Positions 16,906 through 27,302 of a stretch of 64,000 bases of DNA are shown here, piece by piece. The translations under genes and the position numbers were made by a program. Location of the stretch: assembly GCA_902587165.1 (NCBI GenBank), contig CACIKF010000003.1:124001-188000 (forward strand), written 5' to 3'. Position 1 is the first letter of the stretch. Every line of letters begins with the position of its first letter. This stretch comes from Puniceicoccaceae bacterium. Its GTDB lineage: Bacteria; Verrucomicrobiota; Verrucomicrobiia; Opitutales; Coraliomargaritaceae. The notes under the pieces are model-generated. The model made no database searches. It was not told the origin of the DNA and saw only the letters and a program-made list of their open reading frames with translations.

Positions 16906-19416
16906 CTATTCAGGCGGCAGCAGCTTTGCTAGCTCTTCTAGATCACTGAAGTGCTCGGCTAGATCCTTCGCGCTGCCCAAGTGACCGAGGGTACTTTCAA
17001 ACAACTCACGCTTCTCTTTTTTGAGCTGCTGAATACGTTCTTCAATCGTGCCTTGCGTGATCATTCGATATACGAAGACGCGGCGATCTTGCCCGATGCG
17101 GTGCACTCGATCCACCGCCTGCTCCTCCACAGCAGGATTCCACCACGGGTCGAGCAGGAAGACATAGTCCGCCGCATGCAGTGTAATGCCAGTGCCCCCT
17201 GCGCGTAGGCTGACGAGTATGACAGCGGGCTCTTTCGTATTCTGAAAGGTTTCGACGGGTTTAGCGCGGTCTTTGGTTTCGCCACTGAGTTCGAGTAAAT
17301 CCACCTTTGGAAAGGTCCTTTTAAGCAAAGGCTTCAGACGCTTTAAGAGGCTCAAAAATTGACTAAAGATAACGACCTTGCGTGCGCCATCACCACTGAG
17401 GGCCTCTTCGAGACGTGTGACTAGCATCTGTATTTTACCACTTTGCTGGATGTCGGCATTTACATCGGGAATCAGCCCAGGATCGCAGCAAGCTTGCCTC
17501 AAGCGCGTGAGTAAGGAGAAGAAGTGCATGGATTGTGTCTGCATAGCCGATTGCAAATCGTTGCCCAGTTCATCGCGCCCTCGGTCGAGAAGGTTCTTAT
17601 AGGTCTGACCTTGTAAGTCAGTGACAGGACAGATCAAATCCATCTCTACTTTCGGCGGAAGGTCCTTACCTACCAAATTCTTCTGGCGGCGAAGAATGAA
17701 GGGCGTCAATTGTTGCCGCAGACGGTCGGCAAAGGCCTCTCGGAAGCCTGTATTATCTGACTCGACGGCATCTTCAAATCGACGGCGCGAGCCGAGTAAG
17801 CCAGGCATCAAAAAGCGAAAGAGCGTCCATAGATCGAGCAGACGGTTCTCGATCGGTGTGCCGGTTAGCGCGAGCCGGCATTCAGCTTGGATCGCGCAAC
17901 AAGCCTGCGTCACTTTTGAATCTGGGTTTTTAATCTGCTGTGCTTCGTCGAGCACCGCATAGCCGAACTGCATCTCATCGAGCAAATGCTTGTGTCGTCG
18001 CAGTTGGGTATAGCTAGCGATCCAGAGCTTTGGCTGCGTCCAGCCGTCGCTCGAAAAGTCGCAACTGCTACGCAATACTTCGGTTTGAATATTCGGATAC
18101 CAGCGACGAGCTTCACTTTGCCAAACGGGCACCACACTTGCGGGACAAACAATTAAGCTATTTTTATTCTCGAAAGGATAAAACTTTAAGAGAGTAAGCA
18201 CTTGTAGGGTCTTACCCAGACCCATTTCGTCGGCGAGTAATCCATGGCAGCCGAACTCCCGGAGCTTAGCCATCCAATGCACACCTTGCGCTTGATAGTC
18301 TCTCAGAAATACAGGAAGCGTTTTCGCGTCGCTTGATTCCTCCTTGAGTAATTGCGCCCTCCATGCAGAAAGCTCTTCCTCCAAATCCAATTCAGCACCA
18401 CGCTCGCCAAACAAGGAGAATACCATATATCGTGGCCAAGTCTGCGCCTCTTCCAAATTGCTTGCAGCCGCCACGCGCCACTCGGCGAGTGCTGCCGATT
18501 GATCCTCGCCAATACTGACTAGGCCGAGGCCGCGAACCACATGGATGCCCCGCCCTGCTTTGGCCAGACGCTGGGCATCTTCGGGGTCGAGCCATTGCCG
18601 GGCAAGTTTGAGCCGCCAGTCAACGCGCATCTGCTCCTGACCTGAAGACTCAACACGGCCGATCACTTTGACTTCTCGCACACCTTCGGCCATAAGCTGG
18701 GCTTCGAAATCTAGGTCAATAGTATCAAAGGCCGCGTCCCAGCGCTTGAGCGCATGCGAGAAAAACGGTGCGATCCGCTCACCATCGAAGAGTATGAAGT
18801 CGTTGGAATCGCGACGAAATTTAAAGCCTGCTTCACCTGCCCTTCCCGTTAAACGGACCAGAGCCTCGCGCTCAGCGGGGTGGATCGGAGCTTCGTCACT
18901 GCGGAAGGCAGACTCTTGAGAAGAATCAACATTTGTCCAGTAAGCTGTGAGGCGAAGACCTGAACTCAAACCTTCGAGCTTCGGCGTCAAGCGACGAGCG
19001 ACCGCGACTTCCAGTTCCGCTTCAGGTTTCGAATCATTGAGAGTCTCCTCTGACTCGGGCTTTGGCTCGTAAGGCAAGGGGTCGATCTCATCGGCGATCA
19101 ACTCTTCGACTTCGTAGAGACCACCCACGCCGACCGCTTCACCCAGAGCGTCATCATCGATCGAACTACGCACCTTGGGCCCAGAAGGGGTCCACTCGAT
19201 CACAGCGTAGCAGGTATCTTTACGGGCAAACTTGCAGTGGACAATGGCTTCTTCGTTCGCGAGTTCGACGCCAGAAATCTGCCCCTTCCGGTAGATTTCG
19301 CGGCCACGCAAGAGCGTCTCTTTAGAAAATGACTGCTCCCAGTCCAGACCTACATTCGCGAACCAAACCTCAAGGGCAGCAGTATTATAAACACGACTAG
19401 ATAAGCGGGTAGACAT
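16906..19416 (-). CDS. SNF2/SWI2-family DEAD-like helicase (ATPase)
   Basis: This is an 836-residue protein. The N-terminal third is a poorly conserved SWIM-like or accessory domain in which the usual Zn ligands are not evident. The Walker A region GLLADEMGLGKTLQVL is near residue 394, the DEAQ box (VLDEAQQIKN) near 490, TGTPIENRL just after, and the helicase C-domain with VSLRAGGTGITLHAADYVF and HRIGQDRRVFVYR lies near residues 720-775. This is the bacterial HepA/RapA-like group, which translocates on duplex DNA and remodels bound proteins. It is transcribed leftward and convergent with the SWIB gene. Confidence 0.93.
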   Translation of the reverse strand: MSTRLSSRVYNTAALEVWFANVGLDWEQSFSKETLLRGREIYRKGQISGVELANEEAIVHCKFARKDTCYAVIEWTPSGPKVRSSIDDDALGEAVGVGGLYEVEELIADEIDPLPYEPKPESEETLNDSKPEAELEVAVARRLTPKLEGLSSGLRLTAYWTNVDSSQESAFRSDEAPIHPAEREALVRLTGRAGEAGFKFRRDSNDFILFDGERIAPFFSHALKRWDAAFDTIDLDFEAQLMAEGVREVKVIGRVESSGQEQMRVDWRLKLARQWLDPEDAQRLAKAGRGIHVVRGLGLVSIGEDQSAALAEWRVAAASNLEEAQTWPRYMVFSLFGERGAELDLEEELSAWRAQLLKEESSDAKTLPVFLRDYQAQGVHWMAKLREFGCHGLLADEMGLGKTLQVLTLLKFYPFENKNSLIVCPASVVPVWQSEARRWYPNIQTEVLRSSCDFSSDGWTQPKLWIASYTQLRRHKHLLDEMQFGYAVLDEAQQIKNPDSKVTQACCAIQAECRLALTGTPIENRLLDLWTLFRFLMPGLLGSRRRFEDAVESDNTGFREAFADRLRQQLTPFILRRQKNLVGKDLPPKVEMDLICPVTDLQGQTYKNLLDRGRDELGNDLQSAMQTQSMHFFSLLTRLRQACCDPGLIPDVNADIQQSGKIQMLVTRLEEALSGDGARKVVIFSQFLSLLKRLKPLLKRTFPKVDLLELSGETKDRAKPVETFQNTKEPAVILVSLRAGGTGITLHAADYVFLLDPWWNPAVEEQAVDRVHRIGQDRRVFVYRMITQGTIEERIQQLKKEKRELFESTLGHLGSAKDLAEHFSDLEELAKLLPPE

Positions 19417-19584
19417 TGAAAACGATTGAACCTGCCACCATAACTTTTGATAGGAATAAGCCGCAAGGAGAATTGAGAAAATTTGTACTCTTTGACGCGA
19501 GGAGCTTCACTTTCCATTGAATATTCGGCGTGCGAAGTATGGGTCAATCCCGTTCGGAAACAAAGAACTCATGAAGCCCCGATA

Positions 19585-21981
19585 CTAGCGCACCAAACCG
19601 AAATCAAGCTCACTGATGTCGAGGTAGTCACCCGGATACTGGCGTGAAACAACGATACGAAAACGCACATCTTCGGCCTCATTAGGCGCGGTGAAAGGCA
19701 AGCGAATCGCAACAGGCACGGCTCGGTGCTCGATAGGTAAGCGCAAGGGCAGTTCAGTTTCCAAATTACGGCCGTTGCGATCAAGCCAGGCCACATGTAT
19801 GTGTGCTCGGTTATCGAGGCTAATTTTCCAAGTACCCGTCATACGGAGTTCGTAAGTCTGATTGGAAACCACGGGGAAGGTATTAAAGATCGAAATAATA
19901 TCCGTGCCTATAACACGGAGGCCCGAGTCAGCACCGACCGAGGCCTTGCTTGCTTCGACCGCAAAATGCTCACTCGCCCTATAGTCGAGATGCCAATCCT
20001 CAAGTTGAGGTAATAAGGGACCTAAAAAATTGCGCATCCTCTTAGCGACATGCATCAATTTTGGATCGCGCAGTTGGCTAATAAACTCCCGAGGCTCGGG
20101 CTTGATCAATCCTCTAGCCAAGCGCTCGGGATTGGATTGGTTAAGCGCAATCCGCCGGCGCTCGGGTGAGTAGTTAGCGTTCTTGGTGTAGTCTTCAAAA
20201 TAGGCACGGTAGTCACCGGCGGCTATTTTGAATTGAGCCAAAAGAGTTTCGATATACACTGGCGACTCCGAATCAAAACAGGCCTGGACCAGAGCTCGGC
20301 GTGATTGATCGAAATCTGCGTAGAGCTCTGTCAGACGGAAAGCCTCGGAGACCACTTGCACGCGTTTTTGGAAACGTGATGCGTCTAGCTTAGGCGGGAC
20401 TCCAAGCTTGGCCTCAGCAAGATCAATATAGCCGCGCATCTCTACTAGAACTTTGGGGGTAAAGAGTGCGATACCTGACTCATCCTTGTAAAGCTTGATC
20501 CAGTCTGCTTGGCCTTCGTTTTCATTGCGATGGCGCTCGGCAGTTTCGTAAAAAGCGCGGATCGACGCAGATGCAGGCCCGAAAAAGTTATCGTAGTATT
20601 CGTCGAGTAGCGCATGGGCATCTTGCTCTGGATTCCAGAGCAGTTCGGCTGCAAGCCAAGCTTTGGCTCCATCCAAACCCCAGAAGGAAGGCAACTGGGA
20701 GAAAAAAACATCAATGCCTTCGTCTGACATATAGCGAATGCTCTCGATGATCCATTGATTAAACTGTCGTGGATGGAGATGCGGAGCTCCAAAATAATAG
20801 TCCCAAGTCGCCACGCGCTCTGCACCCGAGGCTGCCCATGCTTGGATCAATGCTTTGTCCTGATTCCGATAATCGGGGTCATGCCACTGCGCGCGGTCGG
20901 AGGTCAGCACGGGCATGACACGTGGGTGTATCGTAATGGTGGGAGCAGGCTCTGCCCAATAATATGAGAGTGCGGTGAGGTAGCGATCTTCACCAGTAGC
21001 TGTTTGCCATGCACCTCCTTTGTCGAATACAAGCTTAGCCACTTGATTCATGAAGCCGAAAACTAGATCAGTATAGTTGGGCCGAGTGCGAAAATAGCGC
21101 AAGGGTGAGACGGCGGCCTCAGTGCGCTCGGTCGTATCGAATAGCACGTTGTCATTGATCGAGAGGGAAAAGCTCTTACTGTTTGGATTATCCTCAAAAT
21201 GACTGAGTGCCGCTTGTGCGGCGACCTCAATCGCCTCGGGGTGAGTCAAGTCTGGCTGCGGGTCGGTGCCACCACTACCCCGCGGCACTTTGCGTCGCCC
21301 GTTGACTTTAGAAAAAACTTCGGGCTTCGTTGCGAAGACTTCCTCGCTGAAGACATTCGCTAAATTATGGTTGAAAGAATAGACTTGGTTCAATCTATTA
21401 CGTCGAGCGAAATCTGTATTTACAGGATAGAACTTACGCTGCGCAAAGGTAGGTGTTTCACGCCATGGACGGTTTGGAAAGTAAGTGAGTGAGGGTTTGA
21501 CGAATTCTAGACCCAGATCACCCGCCCAATAATAACGAGCGCCAAGCATCTCTTTTCCTATGGTGTAGAGTGCATTTGACCAACCAGCAGGATCACCGCT
21601 ACGAATAAAGACGCGCGTGCGCTCGCGGTGAATCGTAAAGCCGCCGCCTTTACTAAGATCAGCAGTGAGTTGAAAGTAGATTGCGTGTTTGGGACGGCCC
21701 CCGGAAAGAACTTGGACCGATCGACCGCTTACCCGTTGAATCAAATTGGAAAAGTCGGCGACTGAATCGACCAAAGACTTTGATGCCGACTCTGGCAGCA
21801 CAATTGCATCAATTTGAAATATCGATAGTTGCGCAGAGCCGACAAGCCTCTGCGGCTTCCATGGTTGTGCACCTTGATAGGACAACCCAAGACAAGGATA
21901 TGCGATCAGTAATGACAGTGAGAGAACTTTGAGTAGGGCTTTCAAAATGAGAACGTCTGCTAAAACAAATACTTGCGACAC
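19585..21981 (-). CDS. DUF4838 domain-containing glycoside hydrolase-like secreted protein
   Basis: The 798-residue protein has a hydrophobic N-terminus (about residues 9-32) suitable for a signal peptide. After a beta-rich N-terminal domain with FTIHRERTRVFIRSGDPAGWSNALYTIGKEMLGARYYWAGDLG, the central region reads as an alpha-glucuronidase-like TIM barrel, with the DUF4838 phrase RYFRTRPNYTDLVFGFMNQ and later WNPEQDAHALLDEYYDNFFGPAS. The C-terminal part is beta-rich and may bind sugar. DUF4838 proteins are abundant in marine Verrucomicrobiota and are thought to act on sulfated polysaccharides or uronic acids. No catalytic residues are assigned here. It is a single-gene unit. Confidence 0.78.
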   Translation of the reverse strand: MSQVFVLADVLILKALLKVLSLSLLIAYPCLGLSYQGAQPWKPQRLVGSAQLSIFQIDAIVLPESASKSLVDSVADFSNLIQRVSGRSVQVLSGGRPKHAIYFQLTADLSKGGGFTIHRERTRVFIRSGDPAGWSNALYTIGKEMLGARYYWAGDLGLEFVKPSLTYFPNRPWRETPTFAQRKFYPVNTDFARRNRLNQVYSFNHNLANVFSEEVFATKPEVFSKVNGRRKVPRGSGGTDPQPDLTHPEAIEVAAQAALSHFEDNPNSKSFSLSINDNVLFDTTERTEAAVSPLRYFRTRPNYTDLVFGFMNQVAKLVFDKGGAWQTATGEDRYLTALSYYWAEPAPTITIHPRVMPVLTSDRAQWHDPDYRNQDKALIQAWAASGAERVATWDYYFGAPHLHPRQFNQWIIESIRYMSDEGIDVFFSQLPSFWGLDGAKAWLAAELLWNPEQDAHALLDEYYDNFFGPASASIRAFYETAERHRNENEGQADWIKLYKDESGIALFTPKVLVEMRGYIDLAEAKLGVPPKLDASRFQKRVQVVSEAFRLTELYADFDQSRRALVQACFDSESPVYIETLLAQFKIAAGDYRAYFEDYTKNANYSPERRRIALNQSNPERLARGLIKPEPREFISQLRDPKLMHVAKRMRNFLGPLLPQLEDWHLDYRASEHFAVEASKASVGADSGLRVIGTDIISIFNTFPVVSNQTYELRMTGTWKISLDNRAHIHVAWLDRNGRNLETELPLRLPIEHRAVPVAIRLPFTAPNEAEDVRFRIVVSRQYPGDYLDISELDFGLVR

Positions 21982-22044
21982 TAAACAGCATATTTACGAG
22001 GTCGAGAATCAAGGATAAGTTAGTTAGAACAGTCGCTGCACGAT

Positions 22045-22078
22045 CAAAAAAGCCCCGTCGCTTTTAAGCGGACGGGGC
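22045..22078 (-). terminator. Rho-independent terminator of the thymidine phosphorylase-like gene
   Basis: Reading leftward, a G/C-rich stem with one bulge (GCCCCGTC around a TTAAAAG centre) is followed by six or seven T. It lies 23 bp after the stop of the thymidine-phosphorylase-like gene. Confidence 0.85.
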
Positions 22079-22100
22079 ATTGAGTAAAATTATAATCGCT

Positions 22101-23435
22101 TCAAGCGACGCGTTCGACGATGAGCTCCGGCGGATTCGGGCGTTTGGGCGCGAGGCGGTAAGCTGTCTTGAGGTATTCAAGCGCCTCTTCCATCTTAACC
22201 TCGTCGTTATAGTGAATCATCATGAGCGGCTCACCTTGCTTTACTTGCGTGCCAACCTTCTTGATCTCGGATACACCCACGGCAGGATCGTATTTTCCAT
22301 TTTTCTTAATTGCGAGTATAGCCACGCCTTCGGCAATGAGACCTGCGTTAATCGTATGCACATAACCGCGCTTTGGGGCAGGGAGCTTGCGAACGTGCTT
22401 CGCAGTCGGGAACTTCTCGGGATCATCAATCACGGATGTGTCGCCACCTTGGGCCTCTATCATATCTTTGAACTTCTGCAAAGCGGAGCCATCCTTTAAG
22501 TGGCGATGCACGGTTTGCTTTGCGGAGAGGGTCGATCCGGCGACACCTGCGAGTCGCACGATTTCCATGCCGAGTTTAAGAACAAGCTCTTGTAAATCTT
22601 CAGGACCCTCACCCTTAAGGAGCTGGATGGCTTCCTTGATTTCAAGTGCCGTACCAACGGTATCGCCAAGCGGTTGATTCATATCCGTCACCAGTGCCAC
22701 GCAGCGGCGCTTCATAGAACGGCCAACGCGTGTGATAGAACGTGCAAGCTGCTTGGCTTGTTCAACGTCCTTAATGAAAGAACCGTTACCCCACTTGACG
22801 TCGATGACAAGACCTTCGGCGCCTTCAGCTAGCTTGCGGCTGAGCACGCTGCCCGTGATGAGCGGCAGGCTGGGAATGGTTCCAGTTTCCATACGCATAT
22901 CATAAAGAATCGCATCAACGGGGGCAATTTCGGGATCTTTGCGTATGAAAGTGCAGCCGACTTTCTTGAGCTGTGCGTGAAAACCCTTTAAATCGAGGAC
23001 TGGATCGAAACCAGGAACCGCGGAGAGTTTGTCTAAATTACTGATAACGTGCTCTTCGTCCACGCCATTCATCGTCGGCATGACAACGCCGCACGCAGCA
23101 GCAAGCGGTGCGAGCACCAGCGTAGTCTTATCGCCGACGCCGCCAGTTGAATATTTATCGATCTTAGGGCGAGTGATTTTAGTTAGGTCAATGACCTCGC
23201 CAGAAAGCATCATCTCTTCAGCAAAGGTTGCCGTCTCTTGGGCAGACATGTTTTGAAAATAGACCGCCATGGCGAGAGCAGCTTGCTGGAATTTAGGCAT
23301 TTCTTCGTCTAAAATGGAGTCGACGATAAACCGGATTTCTTCGTCGGAGAATTCGCCACCATCGCGCTTCTTTTCAACTAAGTAGCTAAAGGAAGGCTTG
23401 ATGAATTTACGTGCACTAATGATCTTTTTTCTCAT
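22101..23435 (-). CDS. Thymidine (pyrimidine-nucleoside) phosphorylase-like protein with divergent active site
   Basis: The 444-residue protein has the full thymidine phosphorylase architecture: helical N-terminal domain, catalytic domain with KYSTGGVGDKTTLVLAP (residues 94-110), and a C-terminal alpha/beta domain. Aligned by eye to Escherichia coli DeoA: the His before STGG is Tyr95; the SGRGLGHTGGT phosphate loop is replaced by MNGVDEEHVISN (residues 122-133); Arg171 is kept (Arg181), Ser186 is kept (Ser196), and Lys190 is Arg200. NLDKL, SLPLITGSVLSRKLAEG and VIDVKWGNGSF are family sequences. It may use another substrate, or be inactive in phosphorolysis. Its neighbour is the glycolytic tpiA, 218 bp upstream. 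Confidence 0.72.
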   Translation of the reverse strand: MRKKIISARKFIKPSFSYLVEKKRDGGEFSDEEIRFIVDSILDEEMPKFQQAALAMAVYFQNMSAQETATFAEEMMLSGEVIDLTKITRPKIDKYSTGGVGDKTTLVLAPLAAACGVVMPTMNGVDEEHVISNLDKLSAVPGFDPVLDLKGFHAQLKKVGCTFIRKDPEIAPVDAILYDMRMETGTIPSLPLITGSVLSRKLAEGAEGLVIDVKWGNGSFIKDVEQAKQLARSITRVGRSMKRRCVALVTDMNQPLGDTVGTALEIKEAIQLLKGEGPEDLQELVLKLGMEIVRLAGVAGSTLSAKQTVHRHLKDGSALQKFKDMIEAQGGDTSVIDDPEKFPTAKHVRKLPAPKRGYVHTINAGLIAEGVAILAIKKNGKYDPAVGVSEIKKVGTQVKQGEPLMMIHYNDEVKMEEALEYLKTAYRLAPKRPNPPELIVERVA

Positions 23436-23464
23436 TGAATGAGTCTGCGTCTACTGTGAATAAA

Positions 23465-23479
23465 GCCGCTCGAAGCGGC
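23465..23479 (-). terminator. Possible weak terminator after tpiA
   Basis: GCCGCT/AGCGGC forms a 6-bp hairpin around CGA. On the - strand it is followed by TTTATT. It lies between tpiA (stops at 23654) and the thymidine-phosphorylase-like gene (starts at 23435). With so short a T-tract it is only a candidate. Confidence 0.4.
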
Positions 23480-23653
23480 ATAAACGTTTGATATATGGGG
23501 ATTAAGGTGCAAAATGTCGAGCCTTAAATATGATAAAATGATCAAACGCCATGCTACTACACGGCTAATCATGCTATTTCGATAGGCTTGCAGGAGCGCG
23601 AAGCCAGATAAAAAATGGTCCGAACAATTACCTAATTCCGATATTGTTTTACC

Positions 23654-24433
23654 TTACTTGGCCAGTTTTTGCGCGCTCTCAACGAGAGCGGCAAAAGAGT
23701 TAGCTTTGAGAGCGGCACCGCCAATGAGGCCGCCGTCAATATTCTTTTGCGCGAGTAATTCATCGGCATTTTCTGGCTTCATAGAGCCTCCATAGAGAAT
23801 ACGGACTTTTTCGGCAGCTTGTGCCCCAATGAGTCCCGTGAGGAGGCAGCGAATTTCTGCGTGCACTTCTTCGGCCATCTCAGGAGTTGCTGTCTTGCCT
23901 GTGCCGATCGCCCAAACGGGCTCGTAGGCGACGACGAGAGCATCAGCAGCTTCGGCGGTGACACCGATGAGGGCGCCCTCAAGCTGTGTTTTAATCACTT
24001 CGTTGACCTTACCGGCTTCACGCTCGTCGAGTGTCTCGCCAATGCAAACGATCGGCTTGAGGTTCGCGTCAAGAGCAGCAAGGGTCTTCTTATTGACGAT
24101 GGGGTCGGTCTCGCCGAAGTATTCACGGCGCTCAGAGTGCCCAAGGATGACGAAGTTTGTGAATAAGTGGCGAAGCATTTCGGCAGATATCTCACCCGTG
24201 TAGGCACCGGAGACTTCGAAGTGCATATTTTGCGCTCCAAGTTGAACGTTGGATCCGCTCACGACTTTAGATACGGATTCTAGAGTAGTAAAAGTCGGAC
24301 AGACACAGACGGCGACGTCTGTTTGTGCGCCGACTAGGCTGACAACATCCTTGGCGAGTGAAGCACCCTCTTCGGAGTTTAAATTCATTTTCCAGTTTCC
24401 TGCGATGAGGTATTTGCGCGCTGATTGACTCAT
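23654..24433 (-). CDS. tpiA: Triose-phosphate isomerase
   Basis: The 259-residue enzyme has the TIM signature. It begins YLIAGNWKMNL, with the catalytic Lys in NWKMN, and has the catalytic His in FVILGHSERREYFGETD and the catalytic Glu in VVAYEPVWAIGTGKTATPE, followed by the phosphate loop GGSMKPENADELL and GLIGGAALK. It interconverts dihydroxyacetone phosphate and glyceraldehyde 3-phosphate. It sits 45 bp after pgk and is probably in the same transcript. Confidence 0.97.
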   Translation of the reverse strand: MSQSARKYLIAGNWKMNLNSEEGASLAKDVVSLVGAQTDVAVCVCPTFTTLESVSKVVSGSNVQLGAQNMHFEVSGAYTGEISAEMLRHLFTNFVILGHSERREYFGETDPIVNKKTLAALDANLKPIVCIGETLDEREAGKVNEVIKTQLEGALIGVTAEAADALVVAYEPVWAIGTGKTATPEMAEEVHAEIRCLLTGLIGAQAAEKVRILYGGSMKPENADELLAQKNIDGGLIGGAALKANSFAALVESAQKLAK

Positions 24434-24478
24434 AATATTAGATGTATGATGGATAATAAATGATACCTAATGCTTAGC

Positions 24479-25672
24479 TTAGATTTGGTCAAGTGCAGTA
24501 ACACCGGGGAGCTCTTTGCCTTCGAGGAATTCGAGGGACGCGCCGCCACCGGTGCTCATGAAGGTTACTTGATCACCGTAGCCAGCCATCTTGATCGCTT
24601 TGACAGAATCGCCACCACCAATAATTGAGCAGGCTTCAGACTCGGCAATCGTCTTGGCCACTGCGAAGGTTCCCTTGTTGCAAGCGTCGATTTCGAAAAT
24701 GCCCATGGGCCCGTTCCAGAGGACGGTCTTGGCACTTTTGACTTCGTTGCTAAAAAGCTCGATGCTCTTGGGGCCAATGTCGACACCCTCCCAGCGGGCC
24801 TCGATATTACCTTCAAAGAACTTGCTCTCACCGACGGTGCCAGCACCAAAGTCGAGGTCTTTTACAGCAAGGTTATCGAGCGGTAGGAGGAACTTGACAC
24901 CCTTCTCCTTAGCCTTGGCTAAAGCGGACTGAGCTGTTTGAATAAAATCGGGCTCGCTAAGTGATTTCCCGATGCTGCGGCCTTCGGCCAATGCGAAAGT
25001 ATAAGCCATGGCACCACCAATTATGATGGTGTCGGCCTTTTCGAGGAGCGCGTCGATGACCTTGATCTTATCAGAGACCTTAGCACCACCAAGAATCACA
25101 GTAAGCGGACGCTCTGGGTTCGCAGTCTTGTCACCCAGGTAAGCAAGTTCCTTTTCGATCAGAAGACCACAGACGCATGGTGAGAGGTGCTTGGCAACCC
25201 CTGCTGTCGAGGCGTGGGCTCGGTGAGCGGTGCCGAAGGCATCGTTGACGAAAGCATCGGCGAGCTTGGCCAATGCAGCTGCAAACTCGGGATCGTTTTT
25301 TTCTTCACCAGCGTAGAAGCGCACGTTTTCTAGGAGAAGGACTTCGCCTTCACCCATTTTAGCCACTTCGGCTTCAACTTCTTCGCCGATGCAGTCTTCA
25401 ACGAAGGTGATGGGCTGGCCGAGCTGCTTAGCCAATTCTTCAGCGACGGGTGCTAGGGTATACTTGGCATTCTTTTCGCCCTTGGGTCGTCCAAGATGGG
25501 ATGCGAGAATTACTTTAGCACCCTGCTCAACGAGTAACTTAATCGTCGGCAGCGCAGCAACGATACGGGAGTCGTCATTAATAATGCCGTCTTTGAGAGG
25601 CACATTGAAATCGCAGCGAACGAAGACTCGCCTACCAGAGAGATTAACGTCTTTGATGGTTTTAGTGGCCAT
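24479..25672 (-). CDS. pgk: Phosphoglycerate kinase
   Basis: The 397-residue enzyme has RRVFVRCDFNVPLKDG near the N-terminus, SHLGRPKGEKNAKYTLAP, the hinge, and the C-terminal ATP-binding region with WNGPMGIFEID and GGGDSVKAIK. It carries out the substrate-level phosphorylation step between 1,3-bisphosphoglycerate and 3-phosphoglycerate. It is separated from gap by 245 bp that contain a strong terminator, and joined to tpiA by 45 bp. Confidence 0.97.
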   Translation of the reverse strand: MATKTIKDVNLSGRRVFVRCDFNVPLKDGIINDDSRIVAALPTIKLLVEQGAKVILASHLGRPKGEKNAKYTLAPVAEELAKQLGQPITFVEDCIGEEVEAEVAKMGEGEVLLLENVRFYAGEEKNDPEFAAALAKLADAFVNDAFGTAHRAHASTAGVAKHLSPCVCGLLIEKELAYLGDKTANPERPLTVILGGAKVSDKIKVIDALLEKADTIIIGGAMAYTFALAEGRSIGKSLSEPDFIQTAQSALAKAKEKGVKFLLPLDNLAVKDLDFGAGTVGESKFFEGNIEARWEGVDIGPKSIELFSNEVKSAKTVLWNGPMGIFEIDACNKGTFAVAKTIAESEACSIIGGGDSVKAIKMAGYGDQVTFMSTGGGASLEFLEGKELPGVTALDQI

Positions 25673-25837
25673 GGTGTTTAATGGAATATGGATGATGAGG
25701 TATTAGGGTTGGAGATATTTTGCTGGCTTGAGACCCTAAACGGGGCTTGCTCTTACTTCACTCTCGAACTTCAGAGGTTCTCTTCGCTTCGCTACCTTCA
25801 ACAAGTTCAAGACAGGAAAGCGTCGAGAGGAATGAAA

Positions 25838-25884
25838 AAGCCGCCGCGATCAAGAATCCGTTGGGATACCTACCGCGGCGGCTT
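25838..25884 (-). terminator. Rho-independent terminator between gap and pgk
   Basis: Eleven bases at 25838-25848 (AAGCCGCCGCG) pair perfectly with 25874-25884, enclosing a 25-nt loop. On the - strand the stem is followed by TTTTTC. It falls 34 bp after gap and so would end or attenuate the gap transcript before pgk, allowing gap to be made in excess of pgk-tpiA. Confidence 0.8.
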
Positions 25885-25917
25885 GAAAATCAATCAGTAG
25901 TTACCAAGAGATCCAGA

Positions 25918-27302
<1,385 letters not shown>

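Noticed and set aside
23455-23463. Single perfect DnaA box (TGTGAATAA) between tpiA and the thymidine-phosphorylase-like gene
   Set aside because: An isolated 9-mer is expected about once by chance in a window this size; no other boxes or A/T-rich element are near it.
24158-24166. Single DnaA box inside tpiA
   Set aside because: It lies within conserved coding sequence and is isolated.
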